64,000 nucleotides of DNA, taken from NCBI RefSeq assembly GCF_000706625.1, contig NZ_KL407334.1:852389-916388 (forward strand), in the 5' to 3' direction. Both the position numbers and the translations under genes were made by a program. The notes beneath the pieces are model-generated. The model was not told where the DNA came from and made no database searches. It saw only the letters and a program-made list of their open reading frames with translations. This document shows, piece after piece, positions 18,623 to 27,753 of the stretch. Each line of letters opens with the position of its first letter. Position 1 is the first letter of the stretch. The stretch comes from Bartonella koehlerae C-29 (GTDB taxonomy: Bacteria; Pseudomonadota; Alphaproteobacteria; Rhizobiales; Rhizobiaceae).

Positions 18623-19210
18623 ATGGATTTTTTAAACCAGATTGATGTTGCACTTTTTGAAATGTTTGCTGCTCATCATCAATCATGGTCTATCTTAGTT
18701 TTGTTTGGTGCTTTTTGTGCAAAGTTTTTAATTTATGTTATCCCTATACATCTTTGTGCGTTGTGGTTTTGCGGTGGAGAGAGGGAACGACGCGTAGTGC
18801 TAAGCATTTGTGTGAGCATTTGCATGGCTCTTTTTATAGGTTATTTCATTTCTCTTATTTATTTACGTCCACGCCCTTTTGTTGTGGGTTTGACAACACC
18901 ACTGATTAAACATCGCGCAACTGCTTCTTTTCCTAGTAATCATGCCTTAATTATTTCCTCTTATATGGCGTGTCTCTATTTTTACAAATACAAAATTTCT
19001 TCTCAGTTTGCAGCGATATTTTTATGTTTGATTTGTTGGGGGCGTATCTTCGTTGGCGTACATTATCCCTTTGATATTTTGGCTGGTACAATTTTAGGAA
19101 GCCTTATAAGTTGGGGGATTATTCAGTTTATGGTACCGTATTTCCCTCAGTTTTTATATCAAATTCCGCCATTAAAATATAATTTTAAGAGGGATATTCG
19201 CTTCAAATAA
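18623..19210 (+). CDS. PAP2 family membrane phosphatase
   Basis: A 195-residue membrane protein with about five or six helices and the three-part PAP2 signature. These are YLRPRPFV (motif 1 region), FPSNHAL (motif 2, PSxH) and GRIFVGVHYPFDILAG (motif 3, with the catalytic His and Asp). Such proteins dephosphorylate lipid phosphates, commonly undecaprenyl diphosphate or phosphatidylglycerol phosphate; the substrate is not fixed by sequence. The active site should face the periplasm. AAGGAAGGAG lies just upstream of the ATG. It precedes fabD by ~75 bases on the same strand but belongs to no obvious pathway with it. Confidence 0.88.
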   Translation: MDFLNQIDVALFEMFAAHHQSWSILVLFGAFCAKFLIYVIPIHLCALWFCGGERERRVVLSICVSICMALFIGYFISLIYLRPRPFVVGLTTPLIKHRATASFPSNHALIISSYMACLYFYKYKISSQFAAIFLCLICWGRIFVGVHYPFDILAGTILGSLISWGIIQFMVPYFPQFLYQIPPLKYNFKRDIRFK

Positions 19211-19286
19211 AGTACTTTATCTTGATTTGTGCTCATAAATAAGTTCAAAAGAAAACAATGTCATTGAACAATTTAGGAGTCGATTA

Positions 19287-20231
19287 ATGGGTGCAGCTTT
19301 TACTTTTCCAGGGCAGGGGAGTCAGCTTATTGGTATGGGAAAAGTTCTTACAGAGCAATTTGTTGTAGCGCGAATGGTTTTTGAGGAAGTGGATGATGCT
19401 TTAAGTGAGAAATTATCAGATATCATTTTTGAAGGGCCAGCAGATATTTTAACTTTAACAGCAAATGCGCAACCAGCTTTAATGGCTGTATCCATGGCAG
19501 TTATTCGTGTGATGGAACAATTGGGGCTTAATGTAAAAACAAAGGTAAAATTTGTTGCAGGCCATTCTTTAGGAGAATATTCGGCTCTTTGTGCTGCTGG
19601 TACATTTAGTCTTACTGATACGGCAAGGCTCTTGCGGATTCGTGGAAACGCCATGCAGGCTGCTGTTGCTGTTGGTGAAGGCGCTATGGCAGCACTTATT
19701 GGTTTGGATGAGAAAGATGTGGAAGAAATTTGTGGAGCTGTTGCCGAGGAAGGGCTCTGCCAGATAGCCAATGATAATGGTGGTAGGCAAATTGTTATTT
19801 CAGGTGAAGCAAAAGCAATTGAGACAGCGGTAAAGGTTGCATCACAAAAAGGTGCTAAACGTGCTGTTCTTCTTCCTGTTTCTGCGCCTTTTCATTCAGC
19901 TTTAATGCAGCCCGCTGCCAATGCCATGAAGAATGCATTTTTGACTGTCAATAAAACGGCTCCTATTGTTCCTCTCATTGCCAATGTTTCTGTTACACCA
20001 GAAAATGATCCAGAACGTATTGTGATGCTTCTTGTCCAACAAATAACCGGGAGAGTACGATGGCGTGAAACAATTGAGTGGATCAGTGCCAATGGGGTTA
20101 ATACGCTTTTTGAAATTGGTTCTGGGAAGGTATTAACAGGTTTAGCGCGTCGTATTAATAAGGATATAAAAGCATTGACAGTTGGGACAGCGGAGGAAAT
20201 AGAAGCAGCACTACGGGTGCTTGGTGTTTAG
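19287..20231 (+). CDS. fabD: malonyl-CoA:ACP transacylase
   Basis: FabD loads malonyl groups onto acyl carrier protein, opening fatty-acid elongation. The nucleophile is Ser94 in GHSLGEYSA. The oxyanion-side segment FPGQGSQ lies near the N-terminus, and the catalytic His lies in PVSAPFHSALM. Length 314 is normal. It heads the order fabD-fabG-acpP-fabF on the plus strand, 20 bases before fabG. TTAGGAG precedes the ATG. Confidence 0.97.
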   Translation: MGAAFTFPGQGSQLIGMGKVLTEQFVVARMVFEEVDDALSEKLSDIIFEGPADILTLTANAQPALMAVSMAVIRVMEQLGLNVKTKVKFVAGHSLGEYSALCAAGTFSLTDTARLLRIRGNAMQAAVAVGEGAMAALIGLDEKDVEEICGAVAEEGLCQIANDNGGRQIVISGEAKAIETAVKVASQKGAKRAVLLPVSAPFHSALMQPAANAMKNAFLTVNKTAPIVPLIANVSVTPENDPERIVMLLVQQITGRVRWRETIEWISANGVNTLFEIGSGKVLTGLARRINKDIKALTVGTAEEIEAALRVLGV

Positions 20232-20251
20232 TCTATAAGGAGTCTGAAAAA

Positions 20252-20989
20252 ATGTTTAAATTAACAGGTCGTAAAGCTTTTATAACAGGAGCAACAGGAG
20301 GAATTGGTGAAGCAGTTGCGCGTTGTTTCCATGCGCAAGGGGCAGTTGTTGGACTCCATGGAACACGTGAAGACAAGCTGAAAGAAATTGCTACAGATCT
20401 AGGAAAAAATGTTTTTGTGTTTCCCGCTAATCTTTCTGACCGTGAATCCATTAAGCAACTAGCTGAAGTAGCGGAAAGAGAAATGGATGGTGTCGATATC
20501 TTGATTAACAATGCTGGAATCACTCGAGATAGTCTTTTTGTTCGTATGCAGGATCAAGATTGGGATGATGTCTTAGCAGTCAACCTAACAGCTGCTTTTA
20601 CTTTGACACGTGAATTGATACATTCGATGATGCGCCGTCGCTACGGACGGGTTATTAACATAACATCTATTGTTGGTGTTGTCGGAAATCCTGGACAAAC
20701 GAATTATTGTGCTGCAAAAGCTGGTTTGATAGGTTTTTCTAAAGCATTAGCGCAAGAGATTGCTTCACGAAATATCACTGTCAATTGTATTGCTCCAGGA
20801 TTCATTAAGTCTGCAATGACCGACAAACTTAACGAAAAGCAAAAAGAAGCTATTATGACTATGATTCCAATGAAACGTATGGGAATAGGAGAAGAAATAG
20901 CTTTTGCTACTGTTTATTTAGCAAGCGATGAAGCAGCATATGTGACGGGGCAAACACTTCATATTAATGGTGGGATGGCAATGATCTGA
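20252..20989 (+). CDS. fabG: 3-oxoacyl-ACP reductase
   Basis: FabG reduces 3-oxoacyl-ACP with NADPH. It is a 245-residue SDR with the cofactor motif TGATGGIGE, NNAG near residue 90, the catalytic Ser in INITSIVGVVG and the Tyr-Lys pair in NYCAAKAGL. The ending YVTGQTLHINGGMAM is the usual FabG signature and separates it from the SDR beside purF. It is preceded by AAGGAG and lies 20 bases after fabD. Confidence 0.97.
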   Translation: MFKLTGRKAFITGATGGIGEAVARCFHAQGAVVGLHGTREDKLKEIATDLGKNVFVFPANLSDRESIKQLAEVAEREMDGVDILINNAGITRDSLFVRMQDQDWDDVLAVNLTAAFTLTRELIHSMMRRRYGRVINITSIVGVVGNPGQTNYCAAKAGLIGFSKALAQEIASRNITVNCIAPGFIKSAMTDKLNEKQKEAIMTMIPMKRMGIGEEIAFATVYLASDEAAYVTGQTLHINGGMAMI

Positions 20990-21253
20990 GTATTTGCTTT
21001 ATTACACATTGATTTGTCAGTTGTATTATTTTAGATAGTGACGATTAAAATAGAAAAATCCATCTGTTTCTTTGAACAGGGTAGTTGATCAATTGATGTC
21101 GGAACGTCAGATTGATTCATTTTATAGGGGATATCCACAGGATGTTTTAAATTTCTACTAAAATCTTTAGGGTAAAGCATCTATTGCTTAATTAGACGAT
21201 CTGATATAGCTAACCAAATTGTAGGAAAATAATATAAATTTGAGGATTTCAAC

Positions 21254-21490
21254 ATGAGTGATACAGTAGAGCGCGTTAAGAAAATTATCGTAGAGCATCT
21301 TGGGGTTAATGCAGATAAGGTAGTAGAAGATGCGAGCTTTATCGATGATCTAGGAGCAGATAGCCTTGATACGGTTGAGCTCGTTATGGCTTTTGAAGAA
21401 GAATTTGGTGTAGAAATTCCAGATGAAGCTGCTGAAACGATTTTCACAGTGGGCGATGCAGTAAAGTTTATTGATAAAGCTTCTGCATAA
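21254..21490 (+). CDS. acpP: acyl carrier protein
   Basis: A 78-residue acidic four-helix protein that carries acyl chains in fatty-acid synthesis. Ser37 in [10 protein letters not shown] is the phosphopantetheine attachment site. The start [11 protein letters not shown] is the standard form, after TTGAGGA. The 264 bases between fabG and this gene probably hold its own promoter, in keeping with the high expression of ACP. A weak hairpin follows the stop codon. Confidence 0.98.
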   Translation: MSDTVERVKKIIVEHLGVNADKVVEDASFIDDLGADSLDTVELVMAFEEEFGVEIPDEAAETIFTVGDAVKFIDKASA

Positions 21491-21498
21491 TTCCTAAA

Positions 21499-21531
21499 AG
21501 GCAAAGGTGTAAAGTTAGAATGCTTTTGCCT
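21499..21531 (+). terminator. weak hairpin after acpP
   Basis: AGGCAAA (21499-21505) pairs with TTTGCCT (21525-21531), 9 bases after the acpP stop. The stem is short, the loop long, and only an interrupted T-rich stretch follows. It could attenuate read-through into fabF, favouring ACP excess, but could also be chance. Confidence 0.3.
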
Positions 21532-21600
21532 ATGTTCTTTGGGTGGCTATTTTGAGAAGGGAGCTTTGAGGGGTGAATCTCAATTCAGGGTTACAAAGTT

Positions 21601-22863
21601 ATGAGGCGTGTTGTTGTTACTGGTTTAGGATTGGTATCTCCATTAGCTGGTGATGTCGAGTATAGTTGGAAACGACTTCTTGAAGGAAAAAGTGGTGTTC
21701 GGCGCATTACTGAATTTGATGTGTCCGACTTATCGTGCCAGATTGCTGCGCGTGTCCCTGTGGGGGATGGGACAAATGGTACATATAATGCTGATTTGCA
21801 TATGGAATTCAAGGAGCAGCGTAAGGTTGATACATTTATTGTTTATGCAATGGCAGCTGCTGACCAAGCACTTGCAGATGCTGAGTGGTTTCCCAAGAGT
21901 GATGAAGACCAGGTTTGCACAGGTGTGTTAATTGGTTCGGGTATTGGTGGCATTGAAGGGATTGTTGAGGCCGGTTATACGCTTCGTAATAAAGGTCCAC
22001 GGCGTATTTCTCCTTTTTTTATTCCAGGACGTTTGATTAATCTTGCTTCTGGCTATGTGTCTATTAAATATGGTTTGCGCGGTCCTAATCATGCGGTTGT
22101 AACGGCGTGTTCAACAGGTGCGCATGCCATTGGTGATGCAGCACGTTTGATTGCGTTAGGTGATGCAGATGTGATGCTAGCAGGTGGTACTGAATCCCCG
22201 ATAAATCGAATATCTCTTGCTGGTTTTTCTGCTTGTCGGGCTCTTTCTACTTGTCGTAATGATGATCCTGAACGAGCATCACGTCCTTATGACGCTGATC
22301 GTGATGGTTTTGTGATGGGGGAGGGAGCAGGGATTGTTGTTTTAGAAGAGCTTGAACATGCAAAAAAGCGGGGTGCTCGTATTTATGCTGAGATTATTGG
22401 CTATGGTCTATCTGGTGACGCTTACCACATTACAGCACCTTCGGAGAGCGGTGAAGGTGCGCAGCGTAGTATGATGGCTGCTCTTAAGCGTGCACAAGTG
22501 AATGTGAGCGAACTTGATTACATTAACGCCCACGGTACATCGACGATGGCTGATGTTATAGAATTGGCGGCTGTAGAGCGTGTTTTGGGCCATTATGCAC
22601 CACAAGTATCTATGTCATCAACAAAGTCATCTGTAGGGCATTTACTTGGAGCAGCTGGTGCAGCTGAGGCTATTTTTTGTGTTTTAGCTATACGAGACAA
22701 TATAGCTCCAGCAACACTTAATCTTGACAATCCATCAATTGAAACGAAAATTGACCTTGTTCCACATAAACCACGCGAGCGAAAAATTGATACGGTTCTT
22801 TCCAATTCTTTTGGGTTTGGTGGAACAAATGCATCTTTAGTGATGCGGCGCTTTTCAGAATAA
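21601..22863 (+). CDS. fabF: 3-oxoacyl-ACP synthase II
   Basis: FabF condenses malonyl-ACP with acyl-ACP and controls the cis-vaccenate step. The catalytic Cys is in VVTACSTGAHAIG. The two His residues lie in NAHGTSTMADVIE and KSSVGHLLGAAGA, completing the Cys-His-His triad. The start MRRVVVTGLGLVSPLAG and 420-residue length are standard. It is about 110 bases downstream of acpP. The T-rich, AT-rich stretch after its stop may end transcription, but mltG follows closely. Confidence 0.97.
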   Translation: MRRVVVTGLGLVSPLAGDVEYSWKRLLEGKSGVRRITEFDVSDLSCQIAARVPVGDGTNGTYNADLHMEFKEQRKVDTFIVYAMAAADQALADAEWFPKSDEDQVCTGVLIGSGIGGIEGIVEAGYTLRNKGPRRISPFFIPGRLINLASGYVSIKYGLRGPNHAVVTACSTGAHAIGDAARLIALGDADVMLAGGTESPINRISLAGFSACRALSTCRNDDPERASRPYDADRDGFVMGEGAGIVVLEELEHAKKRGARIYAEIIGYGLSGDAYHITAPSESGEGAQRSMMAALKRAQVNVSELDYINAHGTSTMADVIELAAVERVLGHYAPQVSMSSTKSSVGHLLGAAGAAEAIFCVLAIRDNIAPATLNLDNPSIETKIDLVPHKPRERKIDTVLSNSFGFGGTNASLVMRRFSE

Positions 22864-22972
22864 TAAATATTTTTATTTGTTTTTGCATTTTATATTTTAT
22901 TATAAAATTATTTAAAAATATAAGTAAGATATTATAGTTATAAGTACCTAAAAATTGTTGAGGTTGATAATT

Positions 22973-24082
22973 GTGCCTGACGTGAACAATCAAAAACCGT
23001 TTAAGGACGTAAATGCTTCCTCTTCAAATCATATAATGGATAATGAGTGTCTGTTAGCGCATAAGAAACGAAAGAAGTCGTCTATCATTCGTAATCCGTT
23101 AGTTATTCTCGGTCATTTTTTTTTGATGCTTATTGTGGTTTTTATTTTGGCCATAAGTATTCCTCTTTATATTGGAAAAAGTATTTTTGAAGGAAAGGGG
23201 ATGATGGAAGAAGAACAAGTTGTCTTTATCTATCCTGGCACAGGAATTCGTGAAATTGCTTCACTTCTTGAAAAACATGATCTCATTCGATCATCTGATG
23301 TTTTTGTTTATGGGGTGGGTTACCACCAAAAAACAGCACATCTTAAGGCTGGTGAATATTTAATTCCAGCATATGCTTCTATGCGAGATATTATGGATAT
23401 CTTAGTGAAAGGAAAATCTATTGAGTACACATTTACAGTGCCAGAAGGTTTGACGGTTCAACAAGTTTTCGATCGGTTAGCTGCTAATGAAATTTTAGTT
23501 GGAGATCTTCCAAAAGTTTTGCCTCCAGAGGGCAGTTTGATGACAGATACTGTTCGTTTTATTCGCGGAACAACGCGTAAAGAAATTATAAACAGACTGC
23601 GTGAAGGACAGACAAAATTAATTCATGCTATATGGGCTACGCGCTCACCTGATTTACCAATTAAATCCATTGACGAATTTGTTATATTGGCATCAATTGT
23701 TGAGAAAGAAACAGGAATTGCAGCAGAGAGACCGAAGGTTGCCGCGGTATTTTATAACCGTCTTGCAAAACATATGCGTCTTCAATCTGATCCAACGGTA
23801 ATTTATGGTCTCTTTGGCGGAAAAGGACTACCATCCGGTCGTGCAATTTACCGTTCAGATCTTGAGAAGGAAACACCATATAATACGTATAAAATTAATG
23901 GTTTGCCACCAACAGCTATTGCGAATCCAGGTCGGGATTCTTTGAAAGCAGTGGCGCGTTCACCAAGCAGTGATGTGCTCTATTTTGTAGCTGATGGTTT
24001 TGGAGGGCATGTTTTTTCTAGAACTTTGGAGGAACATAATAAGAATGTTCGCAAATGGCGTGCATTAAAAGCAACACATTGA
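22973..24082 (+). CDS. mltG: endolytic murein transglycosylase MltG
   Basis: MltG cuts nascent glycan strands and so sets their length. The protein has an N-terminal cytoplasmic stretch, one membrane helix (VILGHFFLMLIVVFILAISI region) and a periplasmic YceG domain with a LysM-like part. The catalytic Glu lies in ASIVEKETGIAAERP; YNRL and LQSDPTVIYGL follow. I place the start at GTG 22973, nine bases after GAGG; the open frame extends to a TTG at 22955. In many alphaproteobacteria yicC lies between mltG and gmk; here only 62 bases separate them. Confidence 0.92.
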   Translation: MPDVNNQKPFKDVNASSSNHIMDNECLLAHKKRKKSSIIRNPLVILGHFFLMLIVVFILAISIPLYIGKSIFEGKGMMEEEQVVFIYPGTGIREIASLLEKHDLIRSSDVFVYGVGYHQKTAHLKAGEYLIPAYASMRDIMDILVKGKSIEYTFTVPEGLTVQQVFDRLAANEILVGDLPKVLPPEGSLMTDTVRFIRGTTRKEIINRLREGQTKLIHAIWATRSPDLPIKSIDEFVILASIVEKETGIAAERPKVAAVFYNRLAKHMRLQSDPTVIYGLFGGKGLPSGRAIYRSDLEKETPYNTYKINGLPPTAIANPGRDSLKAVARSPSSDVLYFVADGFGGHVFSRTLEEHNKNVRKWRALKATH

Positions 24083-24144
24083 TTTTGGGAGACTATAGAA
24101 AGCATGTTATTGAAGTTTGAAGGAAAGTTAAAAAATAGAACGAT

Positions 24145-24813
24145 ATGATGACCTTCTTTGAGAATGAATTGAGTATTAAAAAAAGAAATCAACGCCGCGG
24201 TTTTTTATTTATTCTCTCTTCGCCTTCAGGAGCTGGTAAATCAACTCTTTCTCGGTTACTTTTGAAAGATGGAAAATTAGAACTCTCCATAAGCATGACA
24301 ACACGGAAAAGGCGTCCAAGTGAAGTGGATGGCCTTCATTATCATTTTATTTCAAAGAAAGAATTTAAACGCAAGCGCGATGATGATGAGTTCATTGAAT
24401 GGGCAGAAGTTCATGGAAATTATTATGGCACTTTACGTGAGAGCGTTGAAAACGTGTTGAGTACTGGTAGAGACATGTTATTTGATATTGATTATCAAGG
24501 TACAAAACAGCTTCAAAAAAAGATGCCAGGGGATACTGTCTCTGTTTTTATCCTTCCACCATCAATGAAAGAACTCATTTCACGTTTGCATTGTCGAGCA
24601 GAAGATAGCCAAGATATCATCAATTTACGATTGAAAAATGCACTAACGGAAATGCAGCAATGGCGTTCTTATGATTATGTAGTCATTAATGAAGATTTAA
24701 ATCAATCCATGTCGCTTATTAAATCAATTTATTTAGCCGAAACAGTAAAACGCGAGCGATGCTTCTTTCTTGAATCTTTTATTAATGGGCTTATTGCTGA
24801 AAAGATTGATTAA
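24145..24813 (+). CDS. gmk: guanylate kinase
   Basis: Gmk phosphorylates GMP to GDP. Walker A is [12 protein letters not shown] near residue 28. The GMP-binding part includes [19 protein letters not shown], followed by [14 protein letters not shown], and the lid region has [12 protein letters not shown]. Length 222 is normal. The N-terminal ~20 residues before the P-loop are a little longer than usual, and the second ATG at 24148 is equally possible. It converges with ksgA, 38 bases away. Confidence 0.96.
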   Translation: MMTFFENELSIKKRNQRRGFLFILSSPSGAGKSTLSRLLLKDGKLELSISMTTRKRRPSEVDGLHYHFISKKEFKRKRDDDEFIEWAEVHGNYYGTLRESVENVLSTGRDMLFDIDYQGTKQLQKKMPGDTVSVFILPPSMKELISRLHCRAEDSQDIINLRLKNALTEMQQWRSYDYVVINEDLNQSMSLIKSIYLAETVKRERCFFLESFINGLIAEKID

Positions 24814-24851
24814 TATTCTTATTGTTTTGCAAAAAAATAAAGTTACGCTTT

Positions 24852-25682
24852 TTAGATAACCAAATTAGCTAAAGTCACAAATTCGGAAATTGTAAGCGTC
24901 TCCGCACGGCGTGTTTCATCGATTCCAGCTTTTTCTAAAAGTACTTCACCTCCGAGTGTTTTGAGATTTTGGCGAAGCATTTTTCGTCTTTGTCCAAAAG
25001 CGGTTTTTGTTATAAAGCTTAATTTTTGTGCGGAGCAGGTGAGAGGTTGTGTTCGCGGAATAATATGAACAACAGAAGAAGTTATTTTGGGTGCTGGTAT
25101 GAAGGCTTGAGGAGGTACATCAAAAGCAATTTTAGCAACGGTACGCCATCCGGTTAAGACACTCAGACGTCCATAATGGACGGATTGAGGTTTTGCAGTA
25201 ATGCGTTGTGCAACTTCACGTTGAAACATCAATGTCATTGATTCATAAAAAGGAGGCCATGGCTCAGTAAACAGCCAATTTAACAAGAGTTGTGTTCCAA
25301 TATTATAGGGAAGATTTGCAATAATGCGCGGTTTTTCTGGAGATTTTTCAAAGAGTTTTGAAAAATCTTGCTTTAGTGCATCATTACAAATAATTTTCAG
25401 TTTCTGCGGATAATACTTTTCTATCTCTAAGAGAGCTGGTATACAACGCTCATCACGCTCTATTGCTGTTACAATGGCGCCTTTTGCAAGTAATGCCCGT
25501 GTTAAACCTCCAGGACCTGGGCCTACTTCAATAACAGGTTTTCCTTCTATATTTCCTGCTTGATGGGCAATTTTAGACGTTAGATTAAGATCAAAAAGAA
25601 AATTTTGGCCCAAAGATTTATGAGCTTGCAATCCATATGTGTCAATGATCTCACGAAGAGGAGGAAGGTTATCTATTGGCAT
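24852..25682 (-). CDS. ksgA: 16S rRNA (A1518/A1519) dimethyltransferase
   Basis: KsgA (RsmA) dimethylates two adjacent adenines in helix 45 of 16S rRNA and acts as a late 30S assembly factor. SAM motif I is [10 protein letters not shown], and the catalytic motif IV is [18 protein letters not shown] near the N-terminus and [13 protein letters not shown] near the C-terminus are family marks. Its ATG lies within the end of pdxA (10-base overlap), so the two are translationally linked. Confidence 0.97.
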   Translation of the reverse strand: MPIDNLPPLREIIDTYGLQAHKSLGQNFLFDLNLTSKIAHQAGNIEGKPVIEVGPGPGGLTRALLAKGAIVTAIERDERCIPALLEIEKYYPQKLKIICNDALKQDFSKLFEKSPEKPRIIANLPYNIGTQLLLNWLFTEPWPPFYESMTLMFQREVAQRITAKPQSVHYGRLSVLTGWRTVAKIAFDVPPQAFIPAPKITSSVVHIIPRTQPLTCSAQKLSFITKTAFGQRRKMLRQNLKTLGGEVLLEKAGIDETRRAETLTISEFVTLANLVI

Positions 25683-26686
25683 GGTATAGAACTATTTTCC
25701 GCCAGTTGATTTGCAAGTTTAAGAGCAGCAATAAAGCTTTCAGGAGAGGCAATCCCTTTAGCAGCAATATCAAAAGCAGTTCCATGATCTGGAGAAGTAC
25801 GAATAAAAGGGAGCCCTAAAGTGATATTGACAGTGGTATCAAAGTCCAATGTCTTAACAGGGATAAGGGCTTGATCATGATACATACAAAGGGCAACATC
25901 ATATGTTTTTCGCGCGCACTCATGGAACAATGTATCGGCAGGCAAGGGACCTACAATATTAAGTCCTTTATTTTTAAGAATTTCAATAGCAGGAATGATA
26001 ATTTCAATATCTTCTTTTCCTATTGCTCCTTCTTCTCCAGCATGAGGATTAAGTCCAGCAACAGCTAGACGAGGTGAAATTATTTTAAATCGCGTTCTTA
26101 AGTCTTTTTCAGTAATGAGTGCTGTTTGGATGATTAAATGGTGGGTAAGATGTGAGGGAACTTTATTGAATGGAATATGAACAGTAATAGGAACGGTCTT
26201 TAATCGAGGACCAGATAACATCATAACCGGATGATAACATTTATCGGAAGCTTGATAAGCTAAATCGGCTAAAAACTCTGTATGACCGGGAAATTCAAAT
26301 CCAGCATCATAAAGGCTTTTTTTTGCAATAGGGCAAGTAACGAGTGCACAGGCATGACCACTTTGAATCAACTGAACGCCGCATTTGATCGCTTCAATTA
26401 TTCCAGCAGCATTTTCATGTGAAGGTAATCCTAGTTGATCACTTTGCCGGTTTTTTAAAGGTATTACAGGAAGAGCTTCTTGGAAGTTTTTTACAGGATT
26501 ATCTGCTAAAACAGCCTCTACTTTGACGTCAATCTGTAAGAAATGCGCACGTGCACGAATAACATCTGGGTCAGCAATAAGAACAAAAGGTGGAATTTGA
26601 CGTGTGGCACGCAAATTCCACGCTTTTAGTGCTATTTCAGGACCAATTCCGGCAGGATCACCACCACTAACAACAAGTACATCCAT
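25673..26686 (-). CDS. pdxA: 4-hydroxythreonine-4-phosphate dehydrogenase
   Basis: PdxA oxidises 4-phosphohydroxythreonine in the DXP-dependent route to pyridoxal phosphate. The N-terminal [12 protein letters not shown] and metal ligands are visible: His in FPGHTEFLA, His in GLNPHAGE and His in [11 protein letters not shown]. Length 337 is normal. The ATG overlaps the surA stop by one base (TAATG) and the 3' end overlaps ksgA. The order surA-pdxA-ksgA is conserved also in enterobacteria. Confidence 0.97.
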   Translation of the reverse strand: MDVLVVSGGDPAGIGPEIALKAWNLRATRQIPPFVLIADPDVIRARAHFLQIDVKVEAVLADNPVKNFQEALPVIPLKNRQSDQLGLPSHENAAGIIEAIKCGVQLIQSGHACALVTCPIAKKSLYDAGFEFPGHTEFLADLAYQASDKCYHPVMMLSGPRLKTVPITVHIPFNKVPSHLTHHLIIQTALITEKDLRTRFKIISPRLAVAGLNPHAGEEGAIGKEDIEIIIPAIEILKNKGLNIVGPLPADTLFHECARKTYDVALCMYHDQALIPVKTLDFDTTVNITLGLPFIRTSPDHGTAFDIAAKGIASPESFIAALKLANQLAENSSIPCQ

Positions 26687-27636
26687 TATGAACTTTTAAT
26701 ACGCGCCACCTGCCGCAATTCTTTTAAATATTTTTCACTCAAGATTTCAAGTTTTTGCGGGCTTTTTTTCTTATTATCTTGAAGGGAAAAGATGAGTTGG
26801 GCAACATAATCATCAGAAACTCTTTTTATTTTGCAGACAGCAATTGCTTCAATTCCATTAGCTGTTTCTTGCAATTGTGTCATTTTTCCAGCAGGCGTTA
26901 TACGAATAGCTTGTTCCCATTCTCTGGGAAGCTGGGGTTCCAGAAATCTTCCTAAGTTTCGAACAGTAACATCTAAAAAACCCTTTGCTTGCTCTGAAGT
27001 GTTAGCACATCCCCGGAAATGTGCGCGGAAATTATTCGCTTCTCTTTGACGTCTTTCAAAGATTTGTGAACGGCGATGCGCAGGAATGACAAAAATAATG
27101 CGCTGTAATGTATATTCATTTGTTGAAGGTTTGATACCACCATTTTTTAATATTCTGCGTACAGCTTCTTGTTCGCTGATCATACCTGTTTCAGCTTGAT
27201 AACGCGCATTAACAAGGCGCCCCCACCCTAATTGTCCACGGATGTAATCCTTAAAGTGTTGCACGGTGATATCATTGTGTATCAGAATCTGGTTGAGTTG
27301 ATCAATGGTCATATTATTTTGTGTTGCAAAGTTCTCAAAAGCACTCTCAACCTCATTATCGCTTACCTCAATATTACGGCGCTTTATTTCGATATTCTTG
27401 AGGACTTCATTGATAAGTTCATTTCTAGCTTGTTCAGAGAGATTTCCTTGCTTTTGTTGTAATTTGAGAAAAGCGACGCGCCTTTGAATATCGTAATTTG
27501 TGATAGGTCTGCCATTAACTGTAACAACAATGACAGTTTGCGCAAAGGTTGATGGAATCTCACTAACTAGCAGGTTGCTTACGCTCAAAGGTACGATACA
27601 AAATAAAGTAAGAATATGCTTTTTCAATTTGTTCAT
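26686..27636 (-). CDS. surA: SurA-like periplasmic chaperone
   Basis: A ~316-residue protein with a signal peptide (MNKLKKHILTLFCIV..., cleavage near TFA-QT) and a SurA N-terminal domain. That domain has the marks VVTVNGRPITNYDIQRRVAFLK and a helical region NELINEVLKNIEIKRRNIEVSD. It should escort outer-membrane proteins across the periplasm. A well-formed parvulin domain is not obvious in the C-terminal half, as in other alphaproteobacterial short forms. I prefer the ATG at 27636; another ATG lies six codons upstream (27654). It is next to lptD, a beta-barrel likely to be a client. Confidence 0.85.
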   Translation of the reverse strand: MNKLKKHILTLFCIVPLSVSNLLVSEIPSTFAQTVIVVTVNGRPITNYDIQRRVAFLKLQQKQGNLSEQARNELINEVLKNIEIKRRNIEVSDNEVESAFENFATQNNMTIDQLNQILIHNDITVQHFKDYIRGQLGWGRLVNARYQAETGMISEQEAVRRILKNGGIKPSTNEYTLQRIIFVIPAHRRSQIFERRQREANNFRAHFRGCANTSEQAKGFLDVTVRNLGRFLEPQLPREWEQAIRITPAGKMTQLQETANGIEAIAVCKIKRVSDDYVAQLIFSLQDNKKKSPQKLEILSEKYLKELRQVARIKSS

Positions 27637-27753
27637 ATGATTAGGCTTTCGCATTGTTTATCAATTCTCACCGATGATTTAAAATATACACTTTTTTTCA
27701 TAAAAACAATGATAAGTTACATTACCTATACATTCTCTTTGATAAATCTTATT

